Part shown: positions 46,563 to 58,961 of the stretch, one piece after another
How positions within the stretch are numbered: position 1 is the stretch's first letter
Layout of the letters: each line of letters begins with the position of its first letter
From: Oceanicoccus sp. KOV_DT_Chl
Lineage (GTDB): Bacteria; Pseudomonadota; Gammaproteobacteria; Pseudomonadales; Dasaniaceae
Direction of reading: 5' to 3'
NCBI RefSeq assembly: GCF_900120175.1
Contig: NZ_FQLF01000001.1
Span: forward strand, 62,001 to 126,000
DNA: 64,000 nucleotides
Translations under genes and position numbers: made by a program
Notes under the pieces: generated by a model
What the model was told of the DNA's origin: nothing
The model's database searches: none
What the model saw: the letters and a program-made list of their open reading frames with translations, nothing else

Positions 46563-46718
46563 GGTCGCGTAGATAATGACCTGCTGTAGATAGTGGCAGG
46601 CACTAATAATAATCGAGCGCGGATGGCCGGTTATGCTGCTAATCAAATAAAGAGTTGATGATAATTAGGACTAATTCTGTGGAGGGATTAGTCCAAACTG
46701 CTGGTAAAAAAACCTTAG

Positions 46719-49402
46719 ATGAAACGTTATTTATTGCTGTACTTAGTTGTCGCGCTTAATTTCACCATTGAATTTGCCCACGCCGACGACACTTTTATTG
46801 TTTCTGATATTCGAGTTGAAGGACTGCAGCGTATTTCTGCTGGCAGTATCTTCGCTGCCCTGCCAATTAATGTTGGCGATAATATTAGTGATGTGACTAT
46901 TCGCAGCGCTATTCGCACGCTATTCCGTACCGGCAACTATGACAATATTTATATCGCCCGCGATGGCAGTATTTTGGTTGTTTCCGTCGAGGAGCGACCA
47001 TCGATCAGTGAGATCAATCTTGAAGGGAACAAGGCTATTGATAGTGAGGCCTTATTGGAAGGCCTCAAAGGTGCAGGTTTGTCCGAGGGGCAAGTGTTCA
47101 AACGGTCAACTCTGGAAGGCATGAAACTGGAACTAACTCGCCAGTATGTTTCACAAGGGCGTTATGACGCTAATATCGAAACGGATATTTCTTCACTGCC
47201 GCGCAACCGGGTAGCCGTTAATATTAATATTGATGAAGGTACTACCGCGGCGATTAAACATATCAATATTGTTGGTAATTCCGTTTACAGCGATGATGAA
47301 TTAATCAGCTTATTTGAATTGAAAACTACCGGTTGGTTTTCATGGATCAGTGGCAACGATAAATATGCCAAAGAAAAGTTGTCGGGCGACCTGGATAAGT
47401 TAAGTTCTTATTATTTAGACAGCGGTTATATCAAATTCAGTATTGATAGCTCACAAGTATCGGTCACACCGGATCGTGAAGCGGTGTATATCACGGTGAA
47501 CATTATCGAAGGGGATAAATATGAAATCGGTGAGGTTGATCTGTCTGGTGATCTGGTATTGACGGAAGCGGAATTAACGCCTTATATATTTGTTCAAAAA
47601 GGACAAACATTTTCACAGTCACTGGTGACCAGCTCGGAAGAGTGGTTAACCAAGCGCTTGGGTAATGAAGGCTATAATTTTGCTAACGTCAAAGGTATCC
47701 CTGATATCAATGATGACGATAAAACGGTCAATTTAAAATTCTTTGTCGATCCGGGTAAGCGCACCTATGTACGCCGCATAAACTTCGAAGGTAATACTAA
47801 AACAGCCGATGAAGTTCTGCGCCGTGAAATGCGACAAATGGAAGCTGCCCCAGCTTCGTCAGCCAGTATTGAACAGTCTCGTATTCGCTTGCAGCGTTTG
47901 GGTTATTTTAAAGAGGCCACGGTTAATACTTTAGAGTTGCCAGGTAGTGATGACTTTATTGATTTGCAATACCTCGTTGAGGAGCAAGCTTCCGGGAGTA
48001 TTGGTGCCAGCGTAGGTTTTTCCCAGGATAGTGGTGTCTTGTTAGGCGCAAATATTCAGCAGGATAATTTTTTGGGTAGTGGCAAACAGATAGGTGTTGC
48101 CGTTAACAAAAGTGATTACCTTACTAATTTGCGTTTTAGTTTCGTTGATCCTTACTATACCAAAGACGGCGTGAGTCGCGGCTTCTCGGTGTATTATCGG
48201 GAAATGGATCTGGATAAAATCAACGTGTCGCGCTATACCACCAATACATTTGGCGCTACGTTGAATTTCGGTTATCCCATTAAAGAAACCGAGCGGCTTG
48301 GTTTTAGTTTTGGCTATGCTAATACTGAAGTTGAAGCAGGCGATGGCGCGGTGCAGGAAATTATTGCTAGTCCGCGGCCACGAGAAATAGTTAATGATGA
48401 TTGGTTTGCTGGTTATTACGAGTCACAACAAACAACCGCTGGTTATCTGCAATCTGAAGTTGTGTTGCCTTTGTATGACAGTCAGGGAAATCTTCTACCT
48501 AATACCTTTTTTTCAAACCCGGAAGATTTTGGTTATGGGCCGGGCTTTCTCGACGAACAAGGTGATACATTCGATAATTACACGGCAACGATTAGTTGGA
48601 CCCAGTCTACATTGAACCGTGGACGGATGGCGACGAGAGGAGCGTCACAAAGTTTGTCACTGGAGCTCACAGTCCCAGGGAGTGACCTTAATTATTACAA
48701 GTTGATATACAACGGTCAGATATTCTTCCCATTAACCCGGTCTTTAACGCTTAGATTGCGGACTGAGTTGGGTTATGGTGATGGTATTGGTGATGATGAG
48801 ATTCCTTTCTTCAATCATTTTTACTCAGGTGGCTTTGGTTCTGTTCGCGGCTTTAAGAGTAATACTCTGGGCCATTAAGTACGCCCGCATTGTATTATCC
48901 GGATATAGGTATAGCCGCCATTGATGTTGTAGAGTTAGGTGACGCGGGTTGTGAAAGTGCCACCCAAATCGGTGATCCATGTACTGATGGCTCGGTGGTC
49001 GGTGGTGTTCGTCAGGGAGATGATAAATACTCCTATATTTTAGCCAACGGTGCCGATAAATTTAGAGTTCTTCAATATGAAAGTGAGGGTGACCCATTTG
49101 GCGGTAACGTGTTAGTAGAGGGTGGGGCCGAGATACTATTTCCTTTACCCTTTATTAAAGATCAAAGTTCAGTGCGTACCGCTTTCTTTATCGATGTCGG
49201 TAATGTGTTTAGCACTCACTGTGGGCCTACACAATTAAACTGTTCAAACTTTGATGCTGGCGAGTTGCGGTATTCTTTCGGCGTTGGCTTAAGCTGGATT
49301 ACTGGCTTTGGGCCACTTACTTTCAGCTATGCCAAACCGGGTAATGACAGTGACGAAGACGAAACAGAAGCCTTCCAGTTTTCATTGGGGCGTAGTTTTT
49401 AA
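46719..49402 (+). CDS. bamA: outer-membrane protein assembly factor BamA; one apparent frameshift
   Basis: BamA is the core of the machine inserting beta-barrel proteins. A signal peptide ends near HADD; five POTRA domains cover about residues 25-425; the barrel follows. The loop-6 motif is seen in GGFGSVRGFKSNTLGP, and the C-terminal strand ends FQFSLGRSF. The frame breaks in GGGCC 48869-48873; restoring GGGCCC joins NTLGP to LSTPALYYPDIG and gives about 894 residues. That is clearly longer than the 810 of E. coli. The extra length lies in barrel loops (residues about 545-640 and the region after loop 6, which has paired Cys). Confidence 0.94.
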
Positions 49403-49472
49403 GCTGCCATTTGTAAAACAAGCTAAATGTAAAAATTTTTAATCAATACTTAAATCACTATGGAGAATAATT

Positions 49473-49982
49473 GTGAACAAATTTATTAAACTGGCCGTAA
49501 TGGCAATTGCCCTATGTACAACTATGGCGGCTTCTGCGGAAGGTAAAATTGCTGTGTTGAATGCCCAGCAAGCTATTATCAATACTGAATTAGCTCAAAA
49601 TCGCTTAAAAGAATTGCGTGCTGAGTCTAGCTATGCGGCAAACCGCAAGGAACTGGAATCTTTAGGTAAGAGCTATCAGGATACCGTGGCTCAATTGCAA
49701 AAAGATGCTGCTGTGATGAGTGCGGAACAGAAACAAGCTGAAGCGAAAAAGATTCAGGAAAAGCGTGTTGATATTGAATTCGTACAGAAGAAATTACAAG
49801 CAGCCGAGCAAGGTCTGTTGCAAGAGGTAGCGCAGGAGCTGTCGCCTAAACTACAAAAAGCGGTAACCGAACTGATCGCCTCTGAAGGTATTGGCTTATT
49901 ACTCAATCAGCAAGCTGCAATGCATGTTGATAGTAGCTTCAGTATTACGGCTAAAGTTACCGATAAACTAAACCAGATGTAA
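49473..49982 (+). CDS. skp: periplasmic chaperone Skp/OmpH
   Basis: A 169-residue exported chaperone holding unfolded outer-membrane proteins for BamA, encoded just upstream. The signal peptide is residues 1-22 (MAASAEGK), followed by KIAVLNAQQAIINTELAQ and a long helical coiled-coil tentacle rich in Lys, Gln and Glu. Start is GTG at 49473 with GGAG upstream. Confidence 0.92.
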   Translation: MNKFIKLAVMAIALCTTMAASAEGKIAVLNAQQAIINTELAQNRLKELRAESSYAANRKELESLGKSYQDTVAQLQKDAAVMSAEQKQAEAKKIQEKRVDIEFVQKKLQAAEQGLLQEVAQELSPKLQKAVTELIASEGIGLLLNQQAAMHVDSSFSITAKVTDKLNQM

Positions 49983-50013
49983 TTGGTTTACGCCTACCGT
50001 AACTTATAACGGG

Positions 50014-51057
50014 ATGAAGTCGCAGCGGCAATATACATTGGCTCAATTAGCCGGTTTGCTAGACGTCAAATGTGTTGGTGATTCGGAAATGATAATTTCC
50101 GGTCTGGCAACTCTGGCGGCTGCGGGCGATCATCAGCTCAGTTTTTTAGCCAATAGTAAATACCAGCAGGCGCTGAAGGTGACGGCAGCGGCAGCTGTTA
50201 TTGTAAGTCCTGATCAGGTGAGTCATAGCCCTTGTGCTTGCCTTGTATCTAGCAATCCGTATTTAACCTACGCCAGGGCATCGCAACTTTTTGCCCCTGA
50301 TCTGAGTCGTCAAGCCGGTATTCATCCCTCGGCAGTTATCAGTGATTCAGCCAGCATTGATGCTACTGCGTCTATTGCAGCGAACGTCGTTATCGAAGCG
50401 GGTGTCAGCGTAGGGGCAAATACCGTAATCAGTGCGGGGTGCGTCATTGGTCAAGGTTCAAACCTGGGCTCGAACTGTTTACTTCACGCTAACGTCACTA
50501 TCTATCACGGTATTACTTTAGGTAATCATGTGCTGGTGCACAGTGGAACAGTGATTGGCAGTGATGGTTTTGGTTTTGCGCCGTCCCCGGATAAGACACA
50601 GGGTGGATGGATTAAAATTGCCCAGCTTGGCGGCGTGGTGATTGGTAATCATGTAGAGATTGGCGCAAGCTGTACTATTGATCGCGGTGCGTTGGAAGAT
50701 ACGGTATTAGCTGATCGCGTTATTCTGGATAACCAGGTACAAATTGCCCACAACGTTCGCTTGGGAGAAAATACTGCGATTGCCGGTTGCACGGCGATTG
50801 CCGGTAGTACCCGTGTTGGTCGGAATTGTACGATTGCTGGTGGCGTAGGGATTGTGGGACATATTGATATTGTTGATGGTGTGCATGTTACTGCGATGAC
50901 ATTGGTGACGAAATCCATTACTGAAGCAGGCTCCTATTCAGCAGGGACTCCGATGCAAAGTTCAGCGTCCTGGCGCAAGAGCGCTGTGCGGTTTTCTCAG
51001 CTTGAAGCGATGAATAAGCGTCTAAAAGACGTGGAAAAAAATTTAAAAGAGTCGTAA
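50014..51057 (+). CDS. lpxD: UDP-3-O-(3-hydroxyacyl)glucosamine N-acyltransferase
   Basis: The third lipid A enzyme, 347 residues. An N-terminal uridine-binding domain (YTLAQLAGLLDVKCVGD, LSFLANSKYQQAL) precedes a left-handed beta-helix with hexapeptide repeats. GSDGFGFAP, IGNHVEIGASCTIDRGALEDT and LDNQVQIAHNVRLGENTAIAG contain the catalytic His. Confidence 0.95.
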   Translation: MKSQRQYTLAQLAGLLDVKCVGDSEMIISGLATLAAAGDHQLSFLANSKYQQALKVTAAAAVIVSPDQVSHSPCACLVSSNPYLTYARASQLFAPDLSRQAGIHPSAVISDSASIDATASIAANVVIEAGVSVGANTVISAGCVIGQGSNLGSNCLLHANVTIYHGITLGNHVLVHSGTVIGSDGFGFAPSPDKTQGGWIKIAQLGGVVIGNHVEIGASCTIDRGALEDTVLADRVILDNQVQIAHNVRLGENTAIAGCTAIAGSTRVGRNCTIAGGVGIVGHIDIVDGVHVTAMTLVTKSITEAGSYSAGTPMQSSASWRKSAVRFSQLEAMNKRLKDVEKNLKES

Positions 51058-51085
51058 TAGTTAAGTTCGCTAAATTGGTTGACTG

Positions 51086-51547
51086 ATGATGAGTACAGCA
51101 ATGACAACAGTTATGGATATAAAAGATATACAGGAATACCTGCCACACCGTTACCCATTTTTATTGGTTGATAGAGTGGTTGAATTAAATGTTGGTGAGT
51201 CGATTGTTGCGCTGAAAAATGTAACGGTGAACGAACCCTTTTTTAATGGCCATTTTCCACAAAAGGCAGTGATGCCGGGCGTGCTTATTGTTGAAGCGAT
51301 GGCGCAAGCTGCGGGTATTCTAGGTTTCAAAACCCAGGGAAAAACGCCTGCCGAAGGCTCGTTATATTTATTTGTAGGAGCCGATAATGTTCGTTTTCGT
51401 CGACAAGTGGTTCCCGGTGATCAGCTCACTTTAAAAGTCGAATACGTTAATGATCGTCGAGGTATGTGGAAGTTTAAATGCAGTTGTTATGTTGATGGTG
51501 ATTTGGCCGCATCTGCTGATATTATTTGCGCAGATAAAACAGTTTAA
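51086..51547 (+). CDS. fabZ: 3-hydroxyacyl-ACP dehydratase FabZ
   Basis: A hot-dog dehydratase of fatty-acid elongation: [24 protein letters not shown], then [25 protein letters not shown] with the catalytic His and Glu. Several in-frame ATGs lie at 51086, 51101 and 51113; the last is closest to the usual FabZ N-terminus, so the true protein may be about 9 residues shorter. Confidence 0.94.
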   Translation: MMSTAMTTVMDIKDIQEYLPHRYPFLLVDRVVELNVGESIVALKNVTVNEPFFNGHFPQKAVMPGVLIVEAMAQAAGILGFKTQGKTPAEGSLYLFVGADNVRFRRQVVPGDQLTLKVEYVNDRRGMWKFKCSCYVDGDLAASADIICADKTV

Positions 51548-51573
51548 TTAGTTTTCCCATTGGAGTTAGTAGT

Positions 51574-52343
51574 TTGATTGATCCTCGCGCAATTATTGAT
51601 CCTACCGCTAAGGTTGCTGACAATGTTGAAATTGGTCCCTGGACAATCATCGGGCCGGCGTTGAGATTGGTGAAGGGTCGATTGTTGCTTCGCATGTAGT
51701 ACTAAAAGGACCGACAAAAATTGGTCGCAATAACCATATTTTTCAATTTTCTTCGGTAGGCGAAGATACACCTGATTTGAAATACAACGGTGAAGAAACC
51801 TGGTTGGTGATAGGCGATAATAACGTCATCCGCGAAGGGGTCACTATTCATCGTGGCACGGTGCAGGATAGATCCGAAACGACTATCGGCAATGACAATT
51901 TATTTATGGCTTATAGCCATATCGGCCATGATTCCGTGATCGGTAACCACACCATTTTTGTTAACAACGCTGCAGTTGCCGGCCATGTGCATGTGGGTGA
52001 TTGGGCGATATTGGCAGGGTATACCCTGGTGCATCAATTTTGCCATATCGGTGCGCACAGTTTCTCTGGTTTTGGCAGTCAGATCAGTAAAGATGTGCCA
52101 GCTTATATTACTGTGATGGGCCAGCCCGCAGAAGCAAAAATGGTCAATGTGGAAGGCTTAAAACGTCGCGGCTTCAGTGCTGCGGTCATTGCGGAAATTC
52201 GACGCGCGTATAAAGTCATTTATCGTCAGGGTTTAACCACAGAAGAGGCGTTGGAAAAATTGCGAGTGCAAGCGCAGAACTGTGCTGAAATTGAATTGCT
52301 GATTGAATCGTTGCAATCTTCAACTCGCGGTATTGTACGTTAG
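51574..52343 (+). CDS. lpxA: UDP-N-acetylglucosamine acyltransferase LpxA; one apparent frameshift
   Basis: The first lipid A enzyme. It starts with TTG at 51574 (TGGAG ribosome site), reading IDPRAIIDPTAKVADNVEIGPW. The frame breaks in GGGCCGG 51652-51658; one added base restores [35 protein letters not shown] and joins to the rest, total about 256 residues as in the family. Further motifs: IREGVTIHRGT, FMAYSHIGHDSVIGNHTIFVNNAAVAGHVHVGDWA (catalytic His) and GLKRRGFS. The downstream frame alone would lack the first third of the beta-helix. Confidence 0.93.
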
Positions 52344-52375
52344 GTCTCTTTAAAATAATAAGTGAGAACAGCTTC

Positions 52376-53545
52376 ATGGCGTCATTGCGCATTGGAATCG
52401 TAGCAGGTGAGGCATCCGGAGATATTCTGGGCGCCAGCTTGATGCGCGCAATTTTGACCAAAAACCCGGATGTACAGTTTGAAGGTATCGGCGGCCCGCT
52501 AATGATTGCCGAGGGCTTTAATAGTCACTTTCCTATGGATCGCTTGTCAGTGATGGGTTTGGTTGAACCGTTGAAACGGTTGCCAGAATTACTGCGTATT
52601 CGCCGCGCTATCAAAGATCATTTTATTGCCAAACCTGCTGATCTGTTTATTGGCATCGATTCGCCAGACTTTACGCTCAATATTGAATTGGCTTTACGTC
52701 AAGCCGGCTTGCTTACCGCGCATTATGTCAGCCCGTCGGTTTGGGCCTGGCGTCAAGGGAGAGTAAAAAAAATAGCCAAAGCGGTTGATCGCATGCTGAC
52801 ATTATTGCCTTTTGAGGCGGAGTTTTACCATCAACATAATGTACCAGTGACCTTTGTAGGGCATCCACTGGCCGACCAGCTGCCGCTGGATAACACCGGA
52901 TTAGCGCAACAGCAACTACAAGCGAGAGCGCAATTGGCGTTACCTGAAAACGGTGCGATAATCGCGCTCCTGCCAGGCAGCCGCGGCGGTGAAGTTAAAT
53001 TATTAGCGCCTGATTTTATCGCCGCTGCGCGGTGGTGTTATCACCAGCGTAACGATTTAAAATTTGTCATTCCGGCTGCCAATGATCAGCGCCGCCAGCA
53101 ATTAGAAACCATTCTGGCGGAGCATGGCAAAGGCCTACCGATTAAATTAGTCGATGGTCAATCGCAAACTGCGATGACTGCCGCGGATGTGGTGCTAATG
53201 GCTTCCGGCACAACAGCGCTGGAAGCCATGCTATTGAAGAAGCCGATGGTTGTTGCTTATCGCATGGCAGGGCTGAGTTATTTTATTATTTCCCGGATGG
53301 TCAAAACACGTTTCTTTTCACTTCCCAACTTATTAGCTGGCGAGCAGTTGGTCCCTGAATTACAGCAAGATGAAGTACGTCCGGAAATGTTAGGGCCATT
53401 GTTGCTGGAGCGTTTAACGGATCATCAACAGCGTACACAGTTAATCGAAAAATTCAGCGACATTCATCAACAATTAAAATGTAATGCCAGCGAGCGTGCT
53501 GCTGAGGTATTGCTTACCATGATTAAAACAAGGCAGAGTGCTTGA
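52376..53545 (+). CDS. lpxB: lipid-A-disaccharide synthase
   Basis: A GT19 enzyme joining UDP-diacylglucosamine with lipid X, 389 residues. Motifs: [108 protein letters not shown]. Its stop shares a base with the rnhB start. Confidence 0.96.
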   Translation: MASLRIGIVAGEASGDILGASLMRAILTKNPDVQFEGIGGPLMIAEGFNSHFPMDRLSVMGLVEPLKRLPELLRIRRAIKDHFIAKPADLFIGIDSPDFTLNIELALRQAGLLTAHYVSPSVWAWRQGRVKKIAKAVDRMLTLLPFEAEFYHQHNVPVTFVGHPLADQLPLDNTGLAQQQLQARAQLALPENGAIIALLPGSRGGEVKLLAPDFIAAARWCYHQRNDLKFVIPAANDQRRQQLETILAEHGKGLPIKLVDGQSQTAMTAADVVLMASGTTALEAMLLKKPMVVAYRMAGLSYFIISRMVKTRFFSLPNLLAGEQLVPELQQDEVRPEMLGPLLLERLTDHQQRTQLIEKFSDIHQQLKCNASERAAEVLLTMIKTRQSA

Positions 53546-54150
53546 TGGAGCCATTTGTATCCCGCTATACAGGTAGTTTACTTGCCGGTGTCGATGAAGT
53601 GGGTCGTGGCCCCTTGGCCGGTGATGTGGTAGCGGCGGCCGTTATCCTTGACCCAGAGCGGCCGATTGAAGGTCTGGATGATTCCAAGAAATTAACCGAA
53701 AAAAAACGTGAATTACTGTTTCCGATTATTCAGGAACAGGCGCTCAGTTTTTGTGTGGCCAGAGCCAGCGTGGCAGAAATTGACGAACTCAATATTCTGC
53801 ACGCCAGTATGCTGGCGATGAAGCGTGCGGTAGAAGGTTTAGCGCTACAGCCGGAACATGTGTTAGTTGATGGCAACCGTCTGCCCAAGTGGACTTACGC
53901 GGCAGAAGCTGTGGTGAAAGGTGATAGTCGCGTGGCCGCGATAGCTGCTGCTTCTATTCTTGCGAAAGTAGTTCGTGATCGCGAGATGGTGGCGTTTGAT
54001 GCAGAGTATCCTGAATATGGTTTTGCTGGGCATAAGGGTTATCCCACCAAGGTGCATATGGCGGCGATAGAGCAGCACGGCATTACGCCTATTCATCGTT
54101 TATCGTTTGGACCAGTAAAGAAACAGCTTGAGCAACTGGCCCTGTTATGA
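53545..54150 (+). CDS. rnhB: ribonuclease HII
   Basis: Removes single ribonucleotides and RNA primers from DNA. 201 residues from the ATG at 53545, which overlaps the lpxB stop (TGATG). Motifs: [22 protein letters not shown] (catalytic Asp and Glu), [45 protein letters not shown]. Confidence 0.95.
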   Translation: MEPFVSRYTGSLLAGVDEVGRGPLAGDVVAAAVILDPERPIEGLDDSKKLTEKKRELLFPIIQEQALSFCVARASVAEIDELNILHASMLAMKRAVEGLALQPEHVLVDGNRLPKWTYAAEAVVKGDSRVAAIAAASILAKVVRDREMVAFDAEYPEYGFAGHKGYPTKVHMAAIEQHGITPIHRLSFGPVKKQLEQLALL

Positions 54151-54205
54151 ATGTGTTTTGGTCTTGTTCAGCGTATTAAACATTATTAGTTAAAGTATTT
54201 ATTCT

Positions 54206-57200
54206 ATGACTGCTTCTTTTGTACATCTTCGTCTACACAGTGAATTTTCGCTGGTGGATGGTTTGGTGCGGATAAAACCCTTGGTTAAGCAAGTCGCAGC
54301 TCAGGGGATGCCGGCGGTAGCCTTAACGGATTTCACCAATTTTTATGCGCTGATTAAATTTTATAAAGCGGCCACTGGTGCGGGTATCAAACCTATTTTT
54401 GGTAGCGACATCAAGGTGATGGATGACCTGGACGAAACCCATATCAGTAAGCTGTGTTTGTTAGCGCAAAATGATCGCGGTTATCGTAATTTAACTGAGT
54501 TGATTTCCAAAGCCTATCAGGATGGGCAGTACTTGGGTGAGCCATATATTAAACGCTCATGGTTGGCTTCTTACGCAGACGGCGTGATTGCATTATCGGG
54601 TGGCCGCGACGGCGAAATAGGGCAGGCCCTGTTATCCTCCAAAGCGGATGTCGCCCAGCAGCGACTGAGTGAGATGATGGCCTGGTTCCCGGATCGTTTT
54701 TATTTGGAATTACAGCGCACGGGGCGAGCGCATGAAGAAGATTATCTGCACGCGGCTGTTGCTCTAGCGGCGGCAAATGATTGTCCTGTAGTGGCTACCA
54801 ATGAAGTCTGTTTCTTAAATGCCGATGATTTTGAAGCCCATGAAACACGCGTGTGTGTGCATGATGGCCGCGCATTAGATGACCCGCGCCGCTCGCATCT
54901 ATACAGCGAACAACAATACTTGCGTTCGCCGGAAGAAATGGCGGAGTTGTTTAGTGATATTCCCGAAGCCTTGGAGAATACGGTTGAAATTGCCAAGCGC
55001 TGTAATGTTGAAATCAAATTGGGAACTTATTATTTACCGGAATACCCTATACCTGATGATTTTGAAAACGATCCGTTCTTTCAGCATGAACCACTGGAAG
55101 GCTTAAAACAACAAACGGTTAAATCACTGAAAGTGAATTGGGAGGGTAAAGAAGAGACTCCCGAATATGCCAAGGAATTAAGAACGGGTATATTTTTCCG
55201 CAAAATTTCTATCGAGGGTTTGCAGGATCGTCTGGATTTCAGTTTTGGTGAAAAAGCTGCTGAGCATCAGCCCGAGTATCGAAAGCGTTTGGATTTTGAA
55301 CTGGATATTATTCTGGAGATGGGCTTCCCCGGATATTTTCTAATCGTGATGGACTTTATTCAGTGGGCCAAAGATCACGGCATACCGGTAGGTCCCGGGC
55401 GGGGTTCGGGTGCCGGTTCACTGGTGGCCTATGCGCAAAAAATTACCGATCTGGATCCATTGGAATACGACCTGTTATTTGAACGCTTTCTGAATCCTGA
55501 GCGGGTTTCGATGCCGGATTTTGATGTTGATTTTTGTATGGATAATCGCGACAAAGTGATTGCCTATGTAGCCGATAATTACGGCCGGGAAGCGGTTAGC
55601 CAGATTATTACCTTCGGCACCATGGCGGCTAAAGCGGTAGTGCGCGATGTGGCCAGAGCGCAGGGCAAGTCCTACGGACTGGCCGATAAATTGTCAAAAA
55701 TGATTCCCTTCGAAGTGGGTATGACACTAACCAAGGCCATTGAGGCCGAAGAGCCATTGCGTGATTTTTTGCGCGACGATGAGCAGGCGCAAGAAATTTG
55801 GGATATGGCTGTGCAGCTCGAAGGCATTACCCGTAATGTTGGTAAGCATGCGGGGGTGTAGTGATCGCGCCCTCCAAACTCACCGATTTTGCGCCGCTGT
55901 ATTGCGATGAAAGCGGTAGTGGTTTGGTCACCCAGTTTGATAAAAACGATGTCGAAGAAGCGGGCTTGGTTAAGTTCGATTTTCTCGGCCTGCGCACGCT
56001 GACCATCATCGATTGGGCGGTAAAAATGATCAACCGCCCGCGCGCTGATGGCAGTTTGGTCAATCTAGAAATTGAACGCATTCCTTTAGACGATGCGGCG
56101 ACGTATCAGTTATTAAAGCGCGCAGAAACCACCGCCGTATTCCAGTTGGAGTCGCGCGGCATGAAGGACTTGATCAAGCGATTACAGCCAGACAATCTCG
56201 AAGATATGATCGCACTGGTCGCATTATTCCGTCCCGGTCCTTTGGACTCAGGGATGGTGGACGACTTTGTAAATCGTAAGCATGGTCGTGCACAGGTAGC
56301 GTACCCTGATGCCCAGTATCAACACGAATGGTTAAAGCCGATATTGGAGCCAACTTACGGCGTTATTGTGTATCAAGAACAGGTTATGCAAATCGCTCAG
56401 GAATTGGCGGGCTATAGTCTTGGTGGCGCTGATATGTTGCGTCGGGCAATGGGTAAGAAAAAGCCCGAAGAGATGGCTAAGCAGCGTTCGACGTTTGAAG
56501 AAGGCGCGATTTCAAAAGGTGTGGATGGTGAACTGGCGATCAAAATTTTTGATCTGGTAGAAAAGTTCGCCGGTTATGGTTTTAATAAATCGCACTCTGC
56601 AGCCTATGCGCTGGTGTCGTATCAAACAGCATGGTTAAAAACGCATTTCCCTGCTGAGTTTATGGCAGCGACCATGAGCTCGGAACTTCAGAATACCGAT
56701 AAAATTGTTATCTTCATCGAAGAATGTCGAGCGATGAAGTTAGACTATCGCTTGCCCGATGTTAATGAAGGTGAATATATGTTCACTGTTAACAAAGACG
56801 GCGCTATTGTTTATGGATTGGGCGCCATTAAAGGTCTGGGTGAAGGTCCGATTGAAAATATTATTGCTGCGCGCAACAGTGGCGGCCCGTTTAACAATCT
56901 GTTTGATTTTTGTGAACGCACAGATCCTCGCAAAGTAAATAAGCGTGCTACCGAAGCGCTGATTCGCTCAGGTTCTTTTGATACCCTGGGTGTGGATAGA
57001 GCAATTCTTTTAGCAGCGATGCCTGAAGCAGCCAAAGCAGCAGAGCAAAGTGCGGGCAATCGCGATGCCGGGATGATGGATTTATTTGGCGATGTAGTGC
57101 CGACCGCGGGTGAGGGCGATGTATATACCGAGTATCGAAACGTCAGGCCGCAAACAGCGAAGGAAAAACTGGGTGGAGAAAAAGAGACCTTAGGTCTTTA

Positions 57201-57807
57201 TGTCACTGGTCACCCAATTGATGAATATGAAAAAGAGTTGCGACAGTTTGTGCGCAATCGCATCGTTGATTTAAAAGCGGATTACAATAGTCAGACCATG
57301 GCGGGTTTAGTGGTTGCTTTGCGCACCATGAAAAACAAGCGCGGCGATATGATGGCATTTGTTACCCTGGATGATCGCTCTGCGCGAATTGAAGTCAGTT
57401 TGTTTGCTGACGTATTTAACGAGGCCAGAGAAAAAATCAGCAAGGATTCTATTTTAGTAATAGAGGGGCAAGTCACCTTTGATGATTATTCCGGGCAGTT
57501 AAAAGTACGTGGCAAGTCAGTCAGAACTTTGCTCGATGCCAGACAGTCCAGCGTGAAGTCACTGGAGTTGAGTTTAAGAACAGCTGACTTTAATGGTAGC
57601 AGTGATGCCTTTAGTCAGCAGTTTCGGCAATTGTTGGAGCCCAGTTTGAATGGCAGTTGCCCCATCGTTGTCGATTATCAACGGCCCGGCGCAAAAGGTC
57701 GGATAAAGTTGGGGCGGGACTGGCTGGTACAACCCAGTGATGAGTTGATTCAGCGCTTGAAGGATCGTTTTGGTGAGGGTAATGTCCGGCTCAATTTTGG
57801 CGACTGA
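54206..57807 (+). CDS. dnaE: DNA polymerase III alpha subunit; one apparent frameshift
   Basis: The replicative polymerase, reconstructed to about 1200 residues. PHP domain [19 protein letters not shown] at the N-terminus; polymerase core [17 protein letters not shown] and [14 protein letters not shown] (catalytic Asp pair); [21 protein letters not shown]; then [38 protein letters not shown], and a C-terminal OB domain ([26 protein letters not shown]). The frame breaks in GGGGG 55852-55856. One added G gives [14 protein letters not shown], which is invariant in DnaE, so an error is nearly certain. Confidence 0.96.
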
Positions 57808-57983
57808 GCAGTGCTGTTGAGTGGCATTTTAATTATTAGCTCCACCGCAAAACAGGCAGTTGCCTGCAGGGCGTTTACAACATGGTAATAGACTCGCCGC
57901 ACAGAATCGCGTATTGTTGCGCAAATTAAATTTATCCAAGCTGGCTACCAGCAAACTATCGACAGTGGATTATTTTGCCGATT

Positions 57984-58934
57984 ATGAACCCCAATTATCT
58001 CGACTTTGAACAACCTATCGCGGAACTGGAAGTTAAAATTGAAGAGCTGCAATTAGTTGGCTCTGACAATGATCTCAATATTAGTGAAGAGATTAACAAG
58101 CTGCGTGAAAAAAGCACCAAACTCACCGAAAAAATCTATTCCAACTTAAGCCCGTGGGAAACGGTTAAAGTAGCCCGTCATCCTATGCGCCCCTATACCC
58201 TTGATTACATCAACCGGGTGTTTACTGATTTTGAAGAGCTGCATGGCGATCGCGCTTTTGCTGATGATCGCGCTATTGTCGGTGGATTAGCCCGGTTAGA
58301 TGGCGAAGCGGTGATGGTGATCGGTCAAGAGAAAGGCCGTGGTGTGCAGGAAAAAGTAAAGCGCAATTTTGGTATGCCCAAACCTGAGGGTTACCGTAAA
58401 GCCAAGCGCTTGATGGAAATGGCAGAGCGCTTCCAGTTGCCTATTATTACCTTGATTGATACCCCTGGGGCTTATCCGGGCATCGATTCCGAAGAACGTG
58501 GTATCAGTGAGGCCATTGCTCAGAATTTAGCAGTAATGTCACGCTTAAAAACACCTATTGTGTGTGTGGTAATCGGTGAGGGGAGTTCAGGCGGTGCATT
58601 GGGTATCGGTGTCGGCGACCATTTGGCGATGTTACAGTACTCCACCTATTTTGTGATCTCGCCAGAAGGCTGTGCCAATATTATTTGGAAAACGTCGGAA
58701 AAAGCTCCGGATGCCGCTGAGGCGATGGGCTTAACGTCTACCGTTTTGGAAGGTCTGGGTATTGTTGATGCCACCATTCCTGAGCCGCTAGGTGGTGCGC
58801 ACCGCAATATGGATTTGATGGCAAGCCGCATCAAGAGCCATTTGATTGAAAAACTGGGTGAGTTAAGCCAGCTTTCCGAGCAGGAACTATTGGATAAGCG
58901 CTATCAGCGTTTGATGTCCTACGGCAACCAATAA
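57984..58934 (+). CDS. accA: acetyl-CoA carboxylase carboxyltransferase subunit alpha
   Basis: Transfers the carboxyl group from biotin to acetyl-CoA with AccD. 316 residues from ATG 57984 ([22 protein letters not shown]). Motifs: [97 protein letters not shown]. The upstream TTG at 57975 is a less likely start. Confidence 0.96.
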   Translation: MNPNYLDFEQPIAELEVKIEELQLVGSDNDLNISEEINKLREKSTKLTEKIYSNLSPWETVKVARHPMRPYTLDYINRVFTDFEELHGDRAFADDRAIVGGLARLDGEAVMVIGQEKGRGVQEKVKRNFGMPKPEGYRKAKRLMEMAERFQLPIITLIDTPGAYPGIDSEERGISEAIAQNLAVMSRLKTPIVCVVIGEGSSGGALGIGVGDHLAMLQYSTYFVISPEGCANIIWKTSEKAPDAAEAMGLTSTVLEGLGIVDATIPEPLGGAHRNMDLMASRIKSHLIEKLGELSQLSEQELLDKRYQRLMSYGNQ

Positions 58935-58961
58935 GCCGTGACCTATTAGCGGTGAACTATC

